DNA of 64,000 nt from Crossiella cryophila (GCF_014204915.1 NZ_JACHMH010000001.1:4737501-4801500); one strand, 5' to 3'; positions 52,862 through 61,842 are shown, counted from the stretch's first letter. Made by a program: numbers and translations. Notes: generated by a model not told the origin, from the sequence alone.

Positions 52862-53646
52862 CCTACGCCCCGGAATGGCTGGCCCTGCGGGAACCGGCCG
52901 ACGCGCACGCCCGCGCCACCGACCTCCTGGACCCGCTGCGTGCGGCGCTGCCCGCCCGGAGCCCGCTGGTCATCCGGGACCTGGGCTGCGGCACCGGGTC
53001 GCAGTGCCGCTGGCTGTCCCCTCGCCTGGACGGCCCGCAGCACTGGATCCTGCACGACTACGACCCGAGGCTGCTCGCCCTCGCCGCGGCCGACCTGACC
53101 AGCGCGGACCGCACCGTCGAGACCAGGCTGGGCGACCTCACCGAGCTGCGCGGCGCCGACCTGGCCGGGGCCGATCTGGTGACCGCCTCCGCGCTGCTGG
53201 ACCTGTTCACCGTCGAGGAGGTGAACGGATTCGCCGCGGCCATCGTAGAAGCCGGTGTGCCAGCCTTGCTCACCCTCTCCATCGCCGGGCGGATCGTGCT
53301 CGATCCGGCCGATGGACTCGACGCCGCGTTCGAGTCGGCCTTCAACGACCACCAGCGCCGCACCACCAACGGCCGGGCGTTGCTCGGCCCGGACGCGCCC
53401 GCGGCGACCACCGAAGCCTTCGAGGCGCTCGGCTACCGGGTGCACACCCGGCCCAGCACCTGGCTGCTCGGCCCGGAACTGCCCGAGCTGAGCGACGAGT
53501 GGCTGCACGGCTGGGTGGGCGCGGCCGTCGAACAGGAACCTGAGCTGGCCGCGGCGGCCCCCGGGTACCTGCGGCGCCGGATCGCCGAGGGCTTCCGGGC
53601 CGAGGTGCACCACGTCGACCAGCTCGCACTACCGGGGGCGGACTGA
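52858..53646 (+). CDS. Class I SAM-dependent methyltransferase
   Basis: 262 aa; its ATG overlaps the glycosyltransferase stop (ATGA). Motif I VIRDLGCGTGSQCRWLSPRL and acidic turn HDYDPRLLALAA are clear, then LVTASALLDLFTVEEV. The C-terminal half (ATTEAFEALGYRVHTRPSTWLLG) is divergent. It methylates an unknown acceptor. Its stop overlaps the next gene's start. Confidence 0.87.
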   Translation: MTYAPEWLALREPADAHARATDLLDPLRAALPARSPLVIRDLGCGTGSQCRWLSPRLDGPQHWILHDYDPRLLALAAADLTSADRTVETRLGDLTELRGADLAGADLVTASALLDLFTVEEVNGFAAAIVEAGVPALLTLSIAGRIVLDPADGLDAAFESAFNDHQRRTTNGRALLGPDAPAATTEAFEALGYRVHTRPSTWLLGPELPELSDEWLHGWVGAAVEQEPELAAAAPGYLRRRIAEGFRAEVHHVDQLALPGAD

Positions 53647-54599
53647 TGCGCGCGCTCTGGCCGTGGCTGCGGCTGCTCGCCGGGCTGGGCATCCTGGTCG
53701 CGCTGGGCTGGCGGCTGGGCACCGGCGCCTTCCTGGACGGGCTGCGCTCGATCACGCTGACCTCGGTGCTGGCCGCGCTGGCCATCGGGCTGCTGACCAC
53801 CCTGGCCAGCGCGGGCCGCTGGCAACTGGTCGCGCGTGGCCTCGGGCTGCGGCTGGGCCTGGGCAAGGCCGTCGCCGACTACTACCGGGGGCTGTTGCTC
53901 AACGCGGTGCTGCCGGCCGGGGTGCTCGGCGATGTGCACCGGGCGGTCAGCCACGGCCGCGAGTCCGGTGATCTCGGCCGGGGCGTGCGCGCGGTGGTGT
54001 TCGAGCGGTTCGCCGGGCAGGTGGTGCTGATCGGCGTCGGGCTCGCCGTGCTGCTCACCGGGACCATGCCCGCGGTCGATCTGGTGCCCAGCCCCGGCGT
54101 GCTCGGCCTGGTGCTGGCCGCGGCCGCGGTGGCACTCGTGCTGGTGCTGCGGCGGGTGCCCGCGGTGCGCCGGGAACTCGCCGCCACGCTGACCGACGCC
54201 CGGCAGTTGCTGGCCAGTGGCAGCCTGCTGAAGGTGGCGCTGCTGTCCGCGGTCGCGCTCGGCGGGCACCTGCTGCTGTTCGTGGTGGCGGCCAGGGCGG
54301 CCGGGGCCACCGCCTCGCTGGGTGTGCTGCTGCCGGTGTTCGTGCTGGCGTTGCTGGTGATGGCGTTGCCGGTCAACGTGGGCGGCTTCGGGCCGAGGGA
54401 GGCGTTCCTGGCGGTGGCCTTCGGCGCGGCCGGGCTGGGCGCGGCACAGGGCCTGACCACCGGTGTGGTGTACGGCGTGCTGGCCCTGGTCGCCGCGCTG
54501 CCCGGTGCCCTCGTGCTGTGGTCACCGGCCAAGAATCGCGAGGGTGTGCGCGAACGTCTCGACCAGCCCCGCCAGCAGCTCGGCGCCCTTGTGAGCTGA
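53646..54599 (+). CDS. LPG-synthase-type (UPF0104) membrane protein
   Basis: 317 aa with about eight hydrophobic helices. It matches the transmembrane half of lysylphosphatidylglycerol synthases (GLLLNAVLPAGVLGDVHRAVSHGRESGDLGRGVRAVVFERFAGQVVLI; PVNVGGFGPREAFLAVAFGAAGLG). There is no aminoacyl-transfer domain, so flipping or transport of a lipid-linked product is plausible. Start and upstream stop overlap (TGATG). The 3' end overlaps the convergent creatininase gene by 78 bp. Confidence 0.88.
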   Translation: MRALWPWLRLLAGLGILVALGWRLGTGAFLDGLRSITLTSVLAALAIGLLTTLASAGRWQLVARGLGLRLGLGKAVADYYRGLLLNAVLPAGVLGDVHRAVSHGRESGDLGRGVRAVVFERFAGQVVLIGVGLAVLLTGTMPAVDLVPSPGVLGLVLAAAAVALVLVLRRVPAVRRELAATLTDARQLLASGSLLKVALLSAVALGGHLLLFVVAARAAGATASLGVLLPVFVLALLVMALPVNVGGFGPREAFLAVAFGAAGLGAAQGLTTGVVYGVLALVAALPGALVLWSPAKNREGVRERLDQPRQQLGALVS

Positions 54600-55211
54600 G
54601 GCCAGCGACGGCCGGCCGACCACCCCGGACTCGGTGTAGGCGGACAGGCCGAGCGTCAGCAGGTGCGGGCGTTCCTCGGCCAGGTGGTCACTGGTCTCCC
54701 AGCCCGGCTTGAGCACTTCCGGGTTGGTGTGCAACAGGATCGAGGTCTCCAACTCGCCCGCGTGCATGTCGCTGCGGGCGGAAGTCTCGATACCGGCCCG
54801 ATTCCGGGCGATGCTCCAGTCCGCGGAACCGGGGAACAACGCCAATCCCGTTGCCTCCTGGACGATGTTGGACAGCACGTAGTTGCCGCCGTGCGCGTTG
54901 ACCAGCACCAGGTTCGGCACGCCGGAGCGGCGCAGCGAGTCGGCGATGTCGGTGATCACCGCGTACAGCGTGCGGGCGCTGATGCTCACCGTGCCCGGCC
55001 AGGCCGCGTGCTCGTGCGAGCAGGAAATGGTGATCGGCGGCAGGAGACGCACCGGGTAGGCGGCGGCGATCTCCCGTGCGATGGCGCAGGCGATCAGCGT
55101 GTCGGTGGACAGCGGCAGGTGCGGGCCGTGTTGTTCGTGGCTGCCAATGGGAAGCAGCGCGACGGTCGCACCGCGGTCACGAGTGTCCACTGTGGTCTCA
55201 GTCGGCAGCAT
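54522..55211 (-). CDS. Creatininase-family amidohydrolase (possible FAPy deformylase)
   Basis: 229 aa from the ATG at 55211. Metal-site motifs: LPIGSHEQHGPHLPLSTDT, LVNAHGGNYVLSN and SDMHAGELETSILLH. The family includes creatininase, the mycofactocin peptidase MftE and the archaeal deformylase ArfB, which removes formate from the FAPy product of GTP cyclohydrolases. The nearby GCH II variant that would make FAPy supports a deformylase role; this is inference. It overlaps the upstream dehydrogenase gene by 14 bp, so it is translationally coupled. Confidence 0.85.
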   Translation of the reverse strand: MLPTETTVDTRDRGATVALLPIGSHEQHGPHLPLSTDTLIACAIAREIAAAYPVRLLPPITISCSHEHAAWPGTVSISARTLYAVITDIADSLRRSGVPNLVLVNAHGGNYVLSNIVQEATGLALFPGSADWSIARNRAGIETSARSDMHAGELETSILLHTNPEVLKPGWETSDHLAEERPHLLTLGLSAYTESGVVGRPSLASAHKGAELLAGLVETFAHTLAILGR

Positions 55212-56172
55212 GGTAGGCAATCCGGTGGCAGAGCGCGGGCAGGGAACCGTCGGCCAGGCCGGCCAGGACCTCGGGCAGTTGGTCGAACGGGCTCTCACCG
55301 GTGATCAGCGCGTCGAACACCGGGTCGGCCAGCAGGTCCAGGGACAGGGCCAGCCGCTGGGCGTAGCTGCGGTCCGGACGGGCCACCGTGCCGACCTGGC
55401 TGGCCCGGATCCGCAGCCGCCGGGAGTGGAAGTTCTCGCCCAGTGCCAGGCTGATCCGCCGATCCCCGTACCAGCTCAGCTCGATCACCTCGCCCTCCGG
55501 CGCGAGCAGGTCGAGGGCGAGCGCGAGCCCGGCCTCGGACGCGCTGGCGTGGAAAACCCGGTCACAGTCCCGCAGCGCGCTCTCCGGGCTGGCGAAGCCG
55601 ACGCCGAGGGCCGCGGCGAGCGCCGCCCTGCCCGGGTCGGTGTCCACCAGTTCAACGCGCACACCGGGAAACCGGGCCAGCAACGCGGCCACCGAGCAGC
55701 CGATCATCCCGCCACCCACCACCGCGATCCGGTCACCGAGCAACGGCGGGGCGTCCCAGAGCGCGTTCACCGCCGTCTCGACGGTCCCGGCCAGCACCGC
55801 CCGCGCGGCCGGCACCGACTCCGGCACCGGGGTGACCGCGGTGGCCGGGACCACGTAGTGGGTCTGATGTGGATAGAGGCAGAACACCGTGCGCCCCAGC
55901 AGTTCCGGCGCACCGGCCTCGACCACGCCCACGTTGAGGTAGCCGTACTTCACCGGCCAGGGGAACTCGCCCTCCTGGAACGGCGCGCGCATCACCGCGT
56001 GCTGGTTGGGCGGCACTCCGCCACGCAGTACCAAAGTCTCGGTGCCGCGGCTGACGCCGGAGTACAGGGTGCGGACGAGGACCTCGCCAGGCCCCCGATC
56101 GGGTAGAGAGATCGGACGCAGGTCACATTTTCCGTTCGCGATGACCCAAAGTGCCCTTGCTGAACGTTTCAC
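55198..56172 (-). CDS. MDR-family dehydrogenase without zinc ligands
   Basis: 324 aa. MDR fold: LPDRGPGEVLVRTLYSGVSRGTETLVLRGGVPP at the N-terminus (Ser where Zn-ADH has Cys) and Rossmann motif IAVVGGGMIGCSVAALLARFPGVRVELVDTD. This subgroup resembles bacteriochlorophyllide/threonine-dehydrogenase-like proteins that oxidise a sugar or polyol carbon. First gene of the leftward pair with the creatininase; divergent from the CDP-alcohol gene, 40 bp between starts. Confidence 0.87.
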   Translation of the reverse strand: MKRSARALWVIANGKCDLRPISLPDRGPGEVLVRTLYSGVSRGTETLVLRGGVPPNQHAVMRAPFQEGEFPWPVKYGYLNVGVVEAGAPELLGRTVFCLYPHQTHYVVPATAVTPVPESVPAARAVLAGTVETAVNALWDAPPLLGDRIAVVGGGMIGCSVAALLARFPGVRVELVDTDPGRAALAAALGVGFASPESALRDCDRVFHASASEAGLALALDLLAPEGEVIELSWYGDRRISLALGENFHSRRLRIRASQVGTVARPDRSYAQRLALSLDLLADPVFDALITGESPFDQLPEVLAGLADGSLPALCHRIAYHAAD

Positions 56173-56212
56173 CTATGGAACCTCCGGGAACGCGGACGAC
56201 GGTGAGGGACCG

Positions 56213-56932
56213 ATGACGACACTTCAGCACACCACGGCGCCCGCCGTGCCCGAGCAGGCGCTCTGGGCCGCGGCCCAGGTCCTGTTGCTCGCCCTGATCG
56301 GCGGTCTGGTCGGCATCGGCCCGGTGGGCTGGTTCACCGGATTTGCCTACGCCATCGGCACCTTCGTCCTGGTGAGCCACGCGCTGCGGCGGGCCGGAAC
56401 CGCGCTGGGACCAGCCGATCGGGTCACCCTGGCCAGGGGCACGCTCATCGGCGTGGTCACCGCGCTGGTGGCCGAGCGGACCGAGCAGACCGCGTTGCTG
56501 GTCGCGCTGGCCGCGATCGCGCTGGCACTGGACTGTGTGGACGGACAGGTCGCCCGCCGCACCGGCACCAGCTCACCGTTCGGGGCCAGGTTCGACATGG
56601 AGGTCGACGCCTTCCTGATCCTGGTGCTCAGCGCGCACGTGGCCTTCGAGCTGGGCCCGTGGGTGCTGGTGATCGGCGCGGCCCGCTACCTGTTCGTGGC
56701 CGCCTCCTGGGGCCTTTCCTGGTTGCGCGGCGCACTGCCGCACAGCCTCGCCCGCAAGGCCGTCGCGGCGGCCCAGGGCGTCATCCTCGTCGCCGCCACC
56801 GCCGAGGTCATCCCGTTCACCGCGGTGCTGGTCGGCCTCGCGCTGGTCACGCTGCTGTGGTCCTTTGGTCGCGATATCGCCTGGCTGTGGCGACACGCGC
56901 CTGTTTCGGTGGAAGGATCTCGCCATGTCTGA
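56213..56932 (+). CDS. CDP-alcohol phosphatidyltransferase
   Basis: 239 aa from the ATG at 56213 with GAGGGA upstream. The full family motif D-G-x2-A-R-x8-G-x3-D-x3-D is present in DCVDGQVARRTGTSSPFG followed by ARFDMEVDA. Five to six hydrophobic helices. It joins a CDP-linked alcohol to a phosphatidyl or similar acceptor in the membrane, releasing CMP. It belongs to the rightward part of the 50.7-59.7 kb locus, with the DoxX-like gene overlapping by eight bases. Confidence 0.9.
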   Translation: MTTLQHTTAPAVPEQALWAAAQVLLLALIGGLVGIGPVGWFTGFAYAIGTFVLVSHALRRAGTALGPADRVTLARGTLIGVVTALVAERTEQTALLVALAAIALALDCVDGQVARRTGTSSPFGARFDMEVDAFLILVLSAHVAFELGPWVLVIGAARYLFVAASWGLSWLRGALPHSLARKAVAAAQGVILVAATAEVIPFTAVLVGLALVTLLWSFGRDIAWLWRHAPVSVEGSRHV

Positions 56933-57362
56933 ACCGGCATCCGTCGTCCGCGTCATCGGCACCGTCGCACTCTGGGTGCTGCGGGTGCTGCTGGCCGCCT
57001 ACTTCCTCTACAGCGCCTACCTGTTGTTCGGACCCGGTCTGGCCGGCAAGTTCGACAAGATCGGCTTCGGCCAGTGGCTGCGCTACCTCACCGCGGTGCT
57101 GGAGGCGGCCGGTGCGATCGGCCTGCTGATCCCACGCCTCGGCGGACTGGCCGCACTCGGCCTGGTCGGCGTGATGGCCGGTGCGGTGGCCACCGAGGTG
57201 TTCCTGCTCAACGACCTCGGCGGCGCGCAGTTGCCGCTGATCCTGCTCGCGCTGGCCGCGGTGATCGCGGTGTTCCGGCGGCAGGACATCACCGGCGCGC
57301 TCAGCCTGGCCCGGACCGCTTTGGCAGGTAACGCAGCACAGCCACGTCACCCAGCCGCGTGA
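56925..57362 (+). CDS. DoxX/MauE-like membrane protein
   Basis: 145 aa with four hydrophobic helices (VALWVLRVLLAAYFLYSAYLLF, YLTAVLEAAGAIGLLIPRLG, LAALGLVGVMAGAVATEVFLL, LPLILLALAAVIAVF). The GKFDKIGFGQWLRYLTAVLE segment is typical for DoxX-type proteins, whose role is often linked to redox partners. It overlaps the CDP-alcohol gene by eight bases and converges with the RibD-type gene with a 62-bp overlap. Confidence 0.82.
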   Translation: MSEPASVVRVIGTVALWVLRVLLAAYFLYSAYLLFGPGLAGKFDKIGFGQWLRYLTAVLEAAGAIGLLIPRLGGLAALGLVGVMAGAVATEVFLLNDLGGAQLPLILLALAAVIAVFRRQDITGALSLARTALAGNAAQPRHPAA

Positions 57363-57984
57363 CCTCGGCCAGGTGGAACCGCCGCGTGGGGCCACCGGGG
57401 AACTCGGCCGGGTTCACGAATCGCGGCGCGGCGGCCTGACCGATGAGCATGGGGGCGATCGCCATCCGGACCTCATCGGCCAGGCCCTGGGCCAGGAACG
57501 CGGTGTGGATGCTGCCGCCGCCCTCGACCATCAGCCGCCCGATCCCGCGCGCGCCCAGGTCATCCAGCAAGGCCCCGAGGTCGACACTGCCCCCGAGGGC
57601 GATGATCTCGGCCAATCCGCCCACCCGTGCGGTGGCGGTCGGCAGGCCGGAATCCGTTGTATAGACTAGCTTCTGGCCGCCGCAGTGCCAGAACTTCAGC
57701 TCCGGGTCGAGATCACCGCGGCCGGTCACGGTGATCTTCACCGGATACTCCGGCAGTCCGGCGGCGACCCTGGCGGCCCGCCGGTCGGCGCAGTTGACCA
57801 GCAGCCGGGGGTTGTCGGCGCGCACCGTGGCGGCGCCGATCAGGATGGCGTCGGACTCGGCGCGCAACTGGTCGACGCGGTCGAAGTCCTCGGCGTTGGA
57901 CAGCGGAAACCGTTGCGCGCTCAGGTCATCGATATAGCCGTCAACGCTGACGGCGACGCTGAGCAACACCTGCGGACGGGTCAC
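57301..57984 (-). CDS. RibD C-terminal-type pyrimidine/DHFR-fold reductase
   Basis: 227 aa, GTG start. RibD_C fold: VLLSVAVSVDGYIDD, SDAILIGAATVRADNPRLLV, VDLGALLDDLGARGIGRLMVEGGGSIHTAFLAQGLADEV. No deaminase domain is attached. Such stand-alone reductases reduce the ribosyl side chain of aminopyrimidines with NADPH. Together with a FAPy-type GCH II and a creatininase-family deformylase in the same locus, this fits a GTP-derived pyrimidine pathway. Confidence 0.9.
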   Translation of the reverse strand: MTRPQVLLSVAVSVDGYIDDLSAQRFPLSNAEDFDRVDQLRAESDAILIGAATVRADNPRLLVNCADRRAARVAAGLPEYPVKITVTGRGDLDPELKFWHCGGQKLVYTTDSGLPTATARVGGLAEIIALGGSVDLGALLDDLGARGIGRLMVEGGGSIHTAFLAQGLADEVRMAIAPMLIGQAAAPRFVNPAEFPGGPTRRFHLAEVTRLGDVAVLRYLPKRSGPG

Positions 57985-58062
57985 GAGACACCACGCTACC
58001 CGTGAACCCGTTGGGACTCACCCACGTCTACCCAGACAGCGCACCCGGACGGAAGGACCCCG

Positions 58063-59670
58063 ATGAGCCGAGCACGGTCGACTGTGGACGGTCGGGGCAC
58101 CGGACGCCGCGTCCTGGCACACCTGCTGACCGCGCTGGCCGCGCTGCTCCTGCTGTTCGGCCTGCTGCTGCCCAACGATGTCGACCGGCTCACCCCGGCC
58201 GCCTTCACCCGGCTCCCGGCCGAGGGCCTGCTCGTGCTCCTGCTGCTGCTCTTCCTGCCCGGCAAGGCCCGCCGGATCACCGCGCTGGTCGGCGGGGTGG
58301 CACTCGGCCTGCTCACCGTGGTCAAACTCCTCGACCTCGGCTTCGACGCGGTGCTCTACCGCCCCTTCGACCTGCTGCTGGACTGGCCGCTGTTCGGCCC
58401 GGCCGTGGACTACCTGGAGGTCACCCTCGGCCACCCAGCCACCCTGGCCGCGATCGCGCTGGCCGGACTGCTGGTGCTGGCCGTGCTCTTCCTCACCGCC
58501 CGCGCCGCCCTGCGCCTCACCGAAGCGCTCGCCAGCCGCCGCAGGCCCGCGATCCAGGCCGTCGCGGTGCTGGCCGTGCTCGCGGTCACCGCCACCCTGC
58601 CGGTGGCCAGCGGCACCACCGGCGCGGTGGTCTACGAGCACGCCCGCCGGTTCCAGGCCGGACTGCACGACCAGGAGGCATTCGCCGCGGCCGCCGCGAT
58701 CGACCCGTTCCGGGACACCCCCGGCCCCGAACTGCTCACCGCCCTGCGCGGCAAGGACGTGGTGCTCGCCTTCGTGGAGAGCTACGGCCGGGACGCCCTG
58801 GACCAGGCCGGGGTCGGCGCGGTGCTGGACAACGGGACCAGGGCGCTGGGCGAGGCCGGATTCGCCGCCCGCAGCGGATTCCTCACCTCGCCGACCGCGG
58901 GCGGCGGCAGCTGGCTGGCCCAGGCCACCCTGCTGTCCGGGCTGTGGATCGACAACGAACAGCGCTACCGCACCCTGGTCGCCAGCGAACGCCTCACTCT
59001 CAACGGCGCCTTCCGCCGGGCCGGCTGGACCTCGGTCGGCGTGGTCCCCGGCATCACCCGCGCCTGGCCCGAGGGCGAGTTCTTCGACTACCAGCGCATC
59101 CACGCCGCCGCCGACCTCGGCTACCGCGGCCCGCGCTTCGGCTACGCCACCACCCCCGACCAGTTCACCCTGGCCGCCTTCCACCGCGCCGAACGCGCCC
59201 CCGCCAACCGGCCGCCGGTGATGGCCACCATCCCCCTGGTCACCAGCCACGCCCCGTGGACACCCACGCCGGTGCTGCTGGACTGGAACGGCCTCGGCGA
59301 CGGCTCGGTCTACCTCGCCCCACCAGGCGCCGAGAACCGCGGCCCGGCCCAGGTCCGCGCCGACTACGGGCACGCCATCGAGTACTCGCTGAACTCGCTG
59401 ATCTCCTACCTGCGCACGCACGGCGACCCGAACCTGGTGCTGGTCTTCCTCGGCGACCACCAGCCCGCCCAGCTGCTCACCGGCGCCAACAACACCCGGG
59501 ACGTGCCGATCACCATCGTGGCCAAGGACCCCACCGTGTTCGAGCGCACCGCGGGCTGGGGCTGGACCGAGGGCCTCAAACCCGCGCCCGGCGCGCCGGT
59601 GTGGCCGATGGACGCCTTCCGGGATCGCTTCCTCACCGCCTTCGGCCCCGCCGCCGACGTCCGCCGCTGA
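58063..59670 (+). CDS. Membrane-anchored sulfatase/phosphoglycerol-transferase-fold enzyme
   Basis: 535 aa from the ATG at 58063 with GGAAGGA upstream. About five N-terminal hydrophobic helices (to residue ~195) and an extracytoplasmic alkaline-phosphatase-fold domain: KDVVLAFVESYGRDAL, then SPTAGGGSWLAQATLLSG with Ser/Thr nucleophile candidates, and VLVFLGDHQPAQLL. It resembles LtaS-like transferases rather than formylglycine sulfatases (no C-x-P-x-R). It could modify a glycolipid headgroup made by the neighbouring genes. Confidence 0.82.
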   Translation: MSRARSTVDGRGTGRRVLAHLLTALAALLLLFGLLLPNDVDRLTPAAFTRLPAEGLLVLLLLLFLPGKARRITALVGGVALGLLTVVKLLDLGFDAVLYRPFDLLLDWPLFGPAVDYLEVTLGHPATLAAIALAGLLVLAVLFLTARAALRLTEALASRRRPAIQAVAVLAVLAVTATLPVASGTTGAVVYEHARRFQAGLHDQEAFAAAAAIDPFRDTPGPELLTALRGKDVVLAFVESYGRDALDQAGVGAVLDNGTRALGEAGFAARSGFLTSPTAGGGSWLAQATLLSGLWIDNEQRYRTLVASERLTLNGAFRRAGWTSVGVVPGITRAWPEGEFFDYQRIHAAADLGYRGPRFGYATTPDQFTLAAFHRAERAPANRPPVMATIPLVTSHAPWTPTPVLLDWNGLGDGSVYLAPPGAENRGPAQVRADYGHAIEYSLNSLISYLRTHGDPNLVLVFLGDHQPAQLLTGANNTRDVPITIVAKDPTVFERTAGWGWTEGLKPAPGAPVWPMDAFRDRFLTAFGPAADVRR

Positions 59671-59739
59671 CGGTGGCGGCCCCGCGCCGCTGCGGTTACC
59701 GTCCCTGGCGATCACGTCCGTGCTGGGGAAGGACACGAC

Positions 59740-60120
59740 ATGGCCTCCGTGCTGCGCAACGTCAACTTCGACTGTGCCGACCTGTTCGGCCTGGCCGGAT
59801 TCTGGAGCCAGGTCACCGGGAATCCGGTGCGGTCGGAGGACGGGCCGGACGAGACAGAGGTCTGGGTGTCCATGCCGGAGGGTCCGGACCTGTATTTTCA
59901 GCTGGTCGCCGAGCCCAAGACGATCAAGAACCGGGTGCACGTGTGCCTGGAGCCGCTGATCCCGCGAGACGAGGAAGTCGAGCGGCTGCTGGGCATCGGC
60001 GCGAGGATGGTCACCGATATGCGGGAACCCGACGGCACCGGCTGGGCAGTGCTGGCCGATCCGGAGGGCAACGAGTTCTGCGTACTGCGCAGTGCGGCCG
60101 AACGCGCGATCACCGCGTAG
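59740..60120 (+). CDS. VOC-fold (glyoxalase-like) protein
   Basis: 126 aa. Pattern NVNFDCADLFGLAGFWSQVTGNPV ... WVSMPEGPDLYFQLVAEPKTIKNRVHVCLEP ... GTGWAVLADPEGNEFCVLR, the glyoxalase-like (PF18029) subgroup common in actinobacteria. One Glu/His pair may bind metal. Function unknown. It precedes the aldo/keto reductase by 22 bp. Confidence 0.85.
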   Translation: MASVLRNVNFDCADLFGLAGFWSQVTGNPVRSEDGPDETEVWVSMPEGPDLYFQLVAEPKTIKNRVHVCLEPLIPRDEEVERLLGIGARMVTDMREPDGTGWAVLADPEGNEFCVLRSAAERAITA

Positions 60121-60142
60121 CGGCACGAAGGAGAGGAAAAGC

Positions 60143-61006
60143 ATGTCCCAGGCGATTTCCGGCGGTCACCTCACCCTGGCCGAGGACCTGACGCTGAGCC
60201 GGGTCGGCTACGGCGCGATGCAGCTGGCCGGTCCGGGCGTGTGGGGGCCGCCGACCGACCCGGCCGAGGCCGTCGCGGTGCTGCGCGAGGCCGTCCGGCT
60301 GGGCGTCACGCACCTGGACACCAGCGACTTCTACGGCCCGCACACGGTCAACCAGGTCATCCGCGAGGCACTGCACCCGTACCCGGCGACGCTGCGGATC
60401 GTGACCAAGGTCGGCGCCCGGCGCGGCGCGGACAAGTCCTGGATCATGAACCGGGAACCGGCCGACCTCATCGCCCAGGTGCACGACAACCTGCGCAACC
60501 TGGGCGTGGACGTCCTCGACGTGGTCAACCTGCGGGTGGGCGCCTCGGCAGGCCCGGTGCCCGGCTCGATCGCCGAACCCTTCGCCGCGGTCGCGCGACT
60601 CCAGGAGAAGGGCCTGATCCGGCACCTGGGCGTCAGCAGCGTGACCCCGGAGCAGCTCGAGGAGGCGCGGGAGATCGCGCCGGTGGTGTGCGTGCAGAAC
60701 CAGTACAACATCGCGCACCGGGTGGACGACGCGCTGGTCGACCGGTGCGCCGAACTCGGTATCGCCTACGTGCCGTTCTTCCCGCTCGGCGGCTTCTCCC
60801 CGCTGCAGTCCCAGGTGCTCGACGAGGTGGCCACCCGGGTGGGCGCGACCGCCCGGCAGGTGGCCCTTGCCTGGCTGCTGCGCCGCTCGCCCGCGATCCT
60901 GCTGATCCCCGGCACCTCCTCGGTGGCGCACCTGCGGGAGAACCTGGCCGCGGGGGAGATCGAGCTGTCCGAGGCCGACTACGCCGAGCTGTCCGCGATC
61001 GGCTGA
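60143..61006 (+). CDS. Aldo/keto reductase
   Basis: 287 aa from the ATG at 60143 (GGAGAGGAAAA upstream). AKR barrel: THLDTSDFYGPHTVNQVIREAL (catalytic Asp and Tyr), LRIVTKVGARRG (Lys), and DVVNLRVGA, where the usual tetrad His is Asn, as in a recognised AKR branch (YdbC-like). NADPH-binding end: ILLIPGTSSVAHLRENLAA. The 3' end overlaps the convergent hydrolase by 28 bp. Confidence 0.9.
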   Translation: MSQAISGGHLTLAEDLTLSRVGYGAMQLAGPGVWGPPTDPAEAVAVLREAVRLGVTHLDTSDFYGPHTVNQVIREALHPYPATLRIVTKVGARRGADKSWIMNREPADLIAQVHDNLRNLGVDVLDVVNLRVGASAGPVPGSIAEPFAAVARLQEKGLIRHLGVSSVTPEQLEEAREIAPVVCVQNQYNIAHRVDDALVDRCAELGIAYVPFFPLGGFSPLQSQVLDEVATRVGATARQVALAWLLRRSPAILLIPGTSSVAHLRENLAAGEIELSEADYAELSAIG

Positions 61007-61842
61007 GCGCGGCTGATCCGCTGGATCTCCGCCGCGATCAGCTCGGCGTCGGTCAGCGGCACCAGGTGCCCGGACTTCGGCGCCAGCACGTGGCGGCCGC
61101 CGGTGGAGACCAGGGCCCGCCGCCGATGTGACTCGGTGGCGGCCTCCCGGGTGCCGCGCGGCATGCCGGGGGAGTCCAGCGCGCCGGAGATGGTGGTGAC
61201 CGGGATGCCGGGCAGGGCAGTCGGATTGTCCCGCAGGGCCACCAGGTCGGTGGGCACCGAGGCCAGTTCGGCGGCCCTGGTCCGCACCACCGCGGGGGTG
61301 AAGCCCTCGCGGCGGATGTCGGCGCGTGGCCCCGGCGGGAGGGCGGCGGTGGGCCGGCGGTAGGCGAGGCCGAGCAGGCGGAAGCGGACCAGCCACTTGG
61401 TCAGCGCCTGGCCGATCCGCTCGGCCTTGCGCACCTGCTCGGTGAACAGGATCTCGCACAGCTCGTCGGTGGCGTCCACCAGCACCACCCCGGCGATCCG
61501 CGCCGGGGTGGCGGCCGCGGCCAGGCGCACGATCGGCCCGCCCCAGCTGTGCCCGACCAGCACGAACGGCCCCGCGCCCAGGTGGTCCAGCAGGCCGCCC
61601 AGATCCGCCGCCAGCTGCGCGGCGTGTCGCGGGCCCGAGCTGGCCGGGCTGCGGCCGAGGCCGGAGCGGTCGTAGCAGACCGAGTCGGCGAAGGCGGCCA
61701 CCTCGGGCTGCACCAGGCCCCAGAACGAGCGGGAGGCGGCCAGGCCCGACTCGAAGACCACGGTCGGGGCGTCCGATCCGGCCGGACCGGCCACCCGCTC
61801 GTAGTACAGCTCCCGGCCGTCCGGCAACCGCGCGATGCTCAT
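60979..61842 (-). CDS. Alpha/beta-hydrolase
   Basis: 287 aa. Oxyanion turn VVFESGLAASRSFW, nucleophile elbow VLVGHSWGGPIVRLA (Ser), Asp in ISGALDSPGMP or nearby, His in APKSGHLVPL. Broad esterase/epoxide-hydrolase-like fold; substrate unknown. TTAGGTAACCCTTACTTGG at 61859-61877, just upstream of its start, partially matches an actinobacterial iron box (about 12 of 19 positions); control by DmdR/IdeR would be speculative. Confidence 0.88.
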   Translation of the reverse strand: MSIARLPDGRELYYERVAGPAGSDAPTVVFESGLAASRSFWGLVQPEVAAFADSVCYDRSGLGRSPASSGPRHAAQLAADLGGLLDHLGAGPFVLVGHSWGGPIVRLAAAATPARIAGVVLVDATDELCEILFTEQVRKAERIGQALTKWLVRFRLLGLAYRRPTAALPPGPRADIRREGFTPAVVRTRAAELASVPTDLVALRDNPTALPGIPVTTISGALDSPGMPRGTREAATESHRRRALVSTGGRHVLAPKSGHLVPLTDAELIAAEIQRISRAQPIADSSA

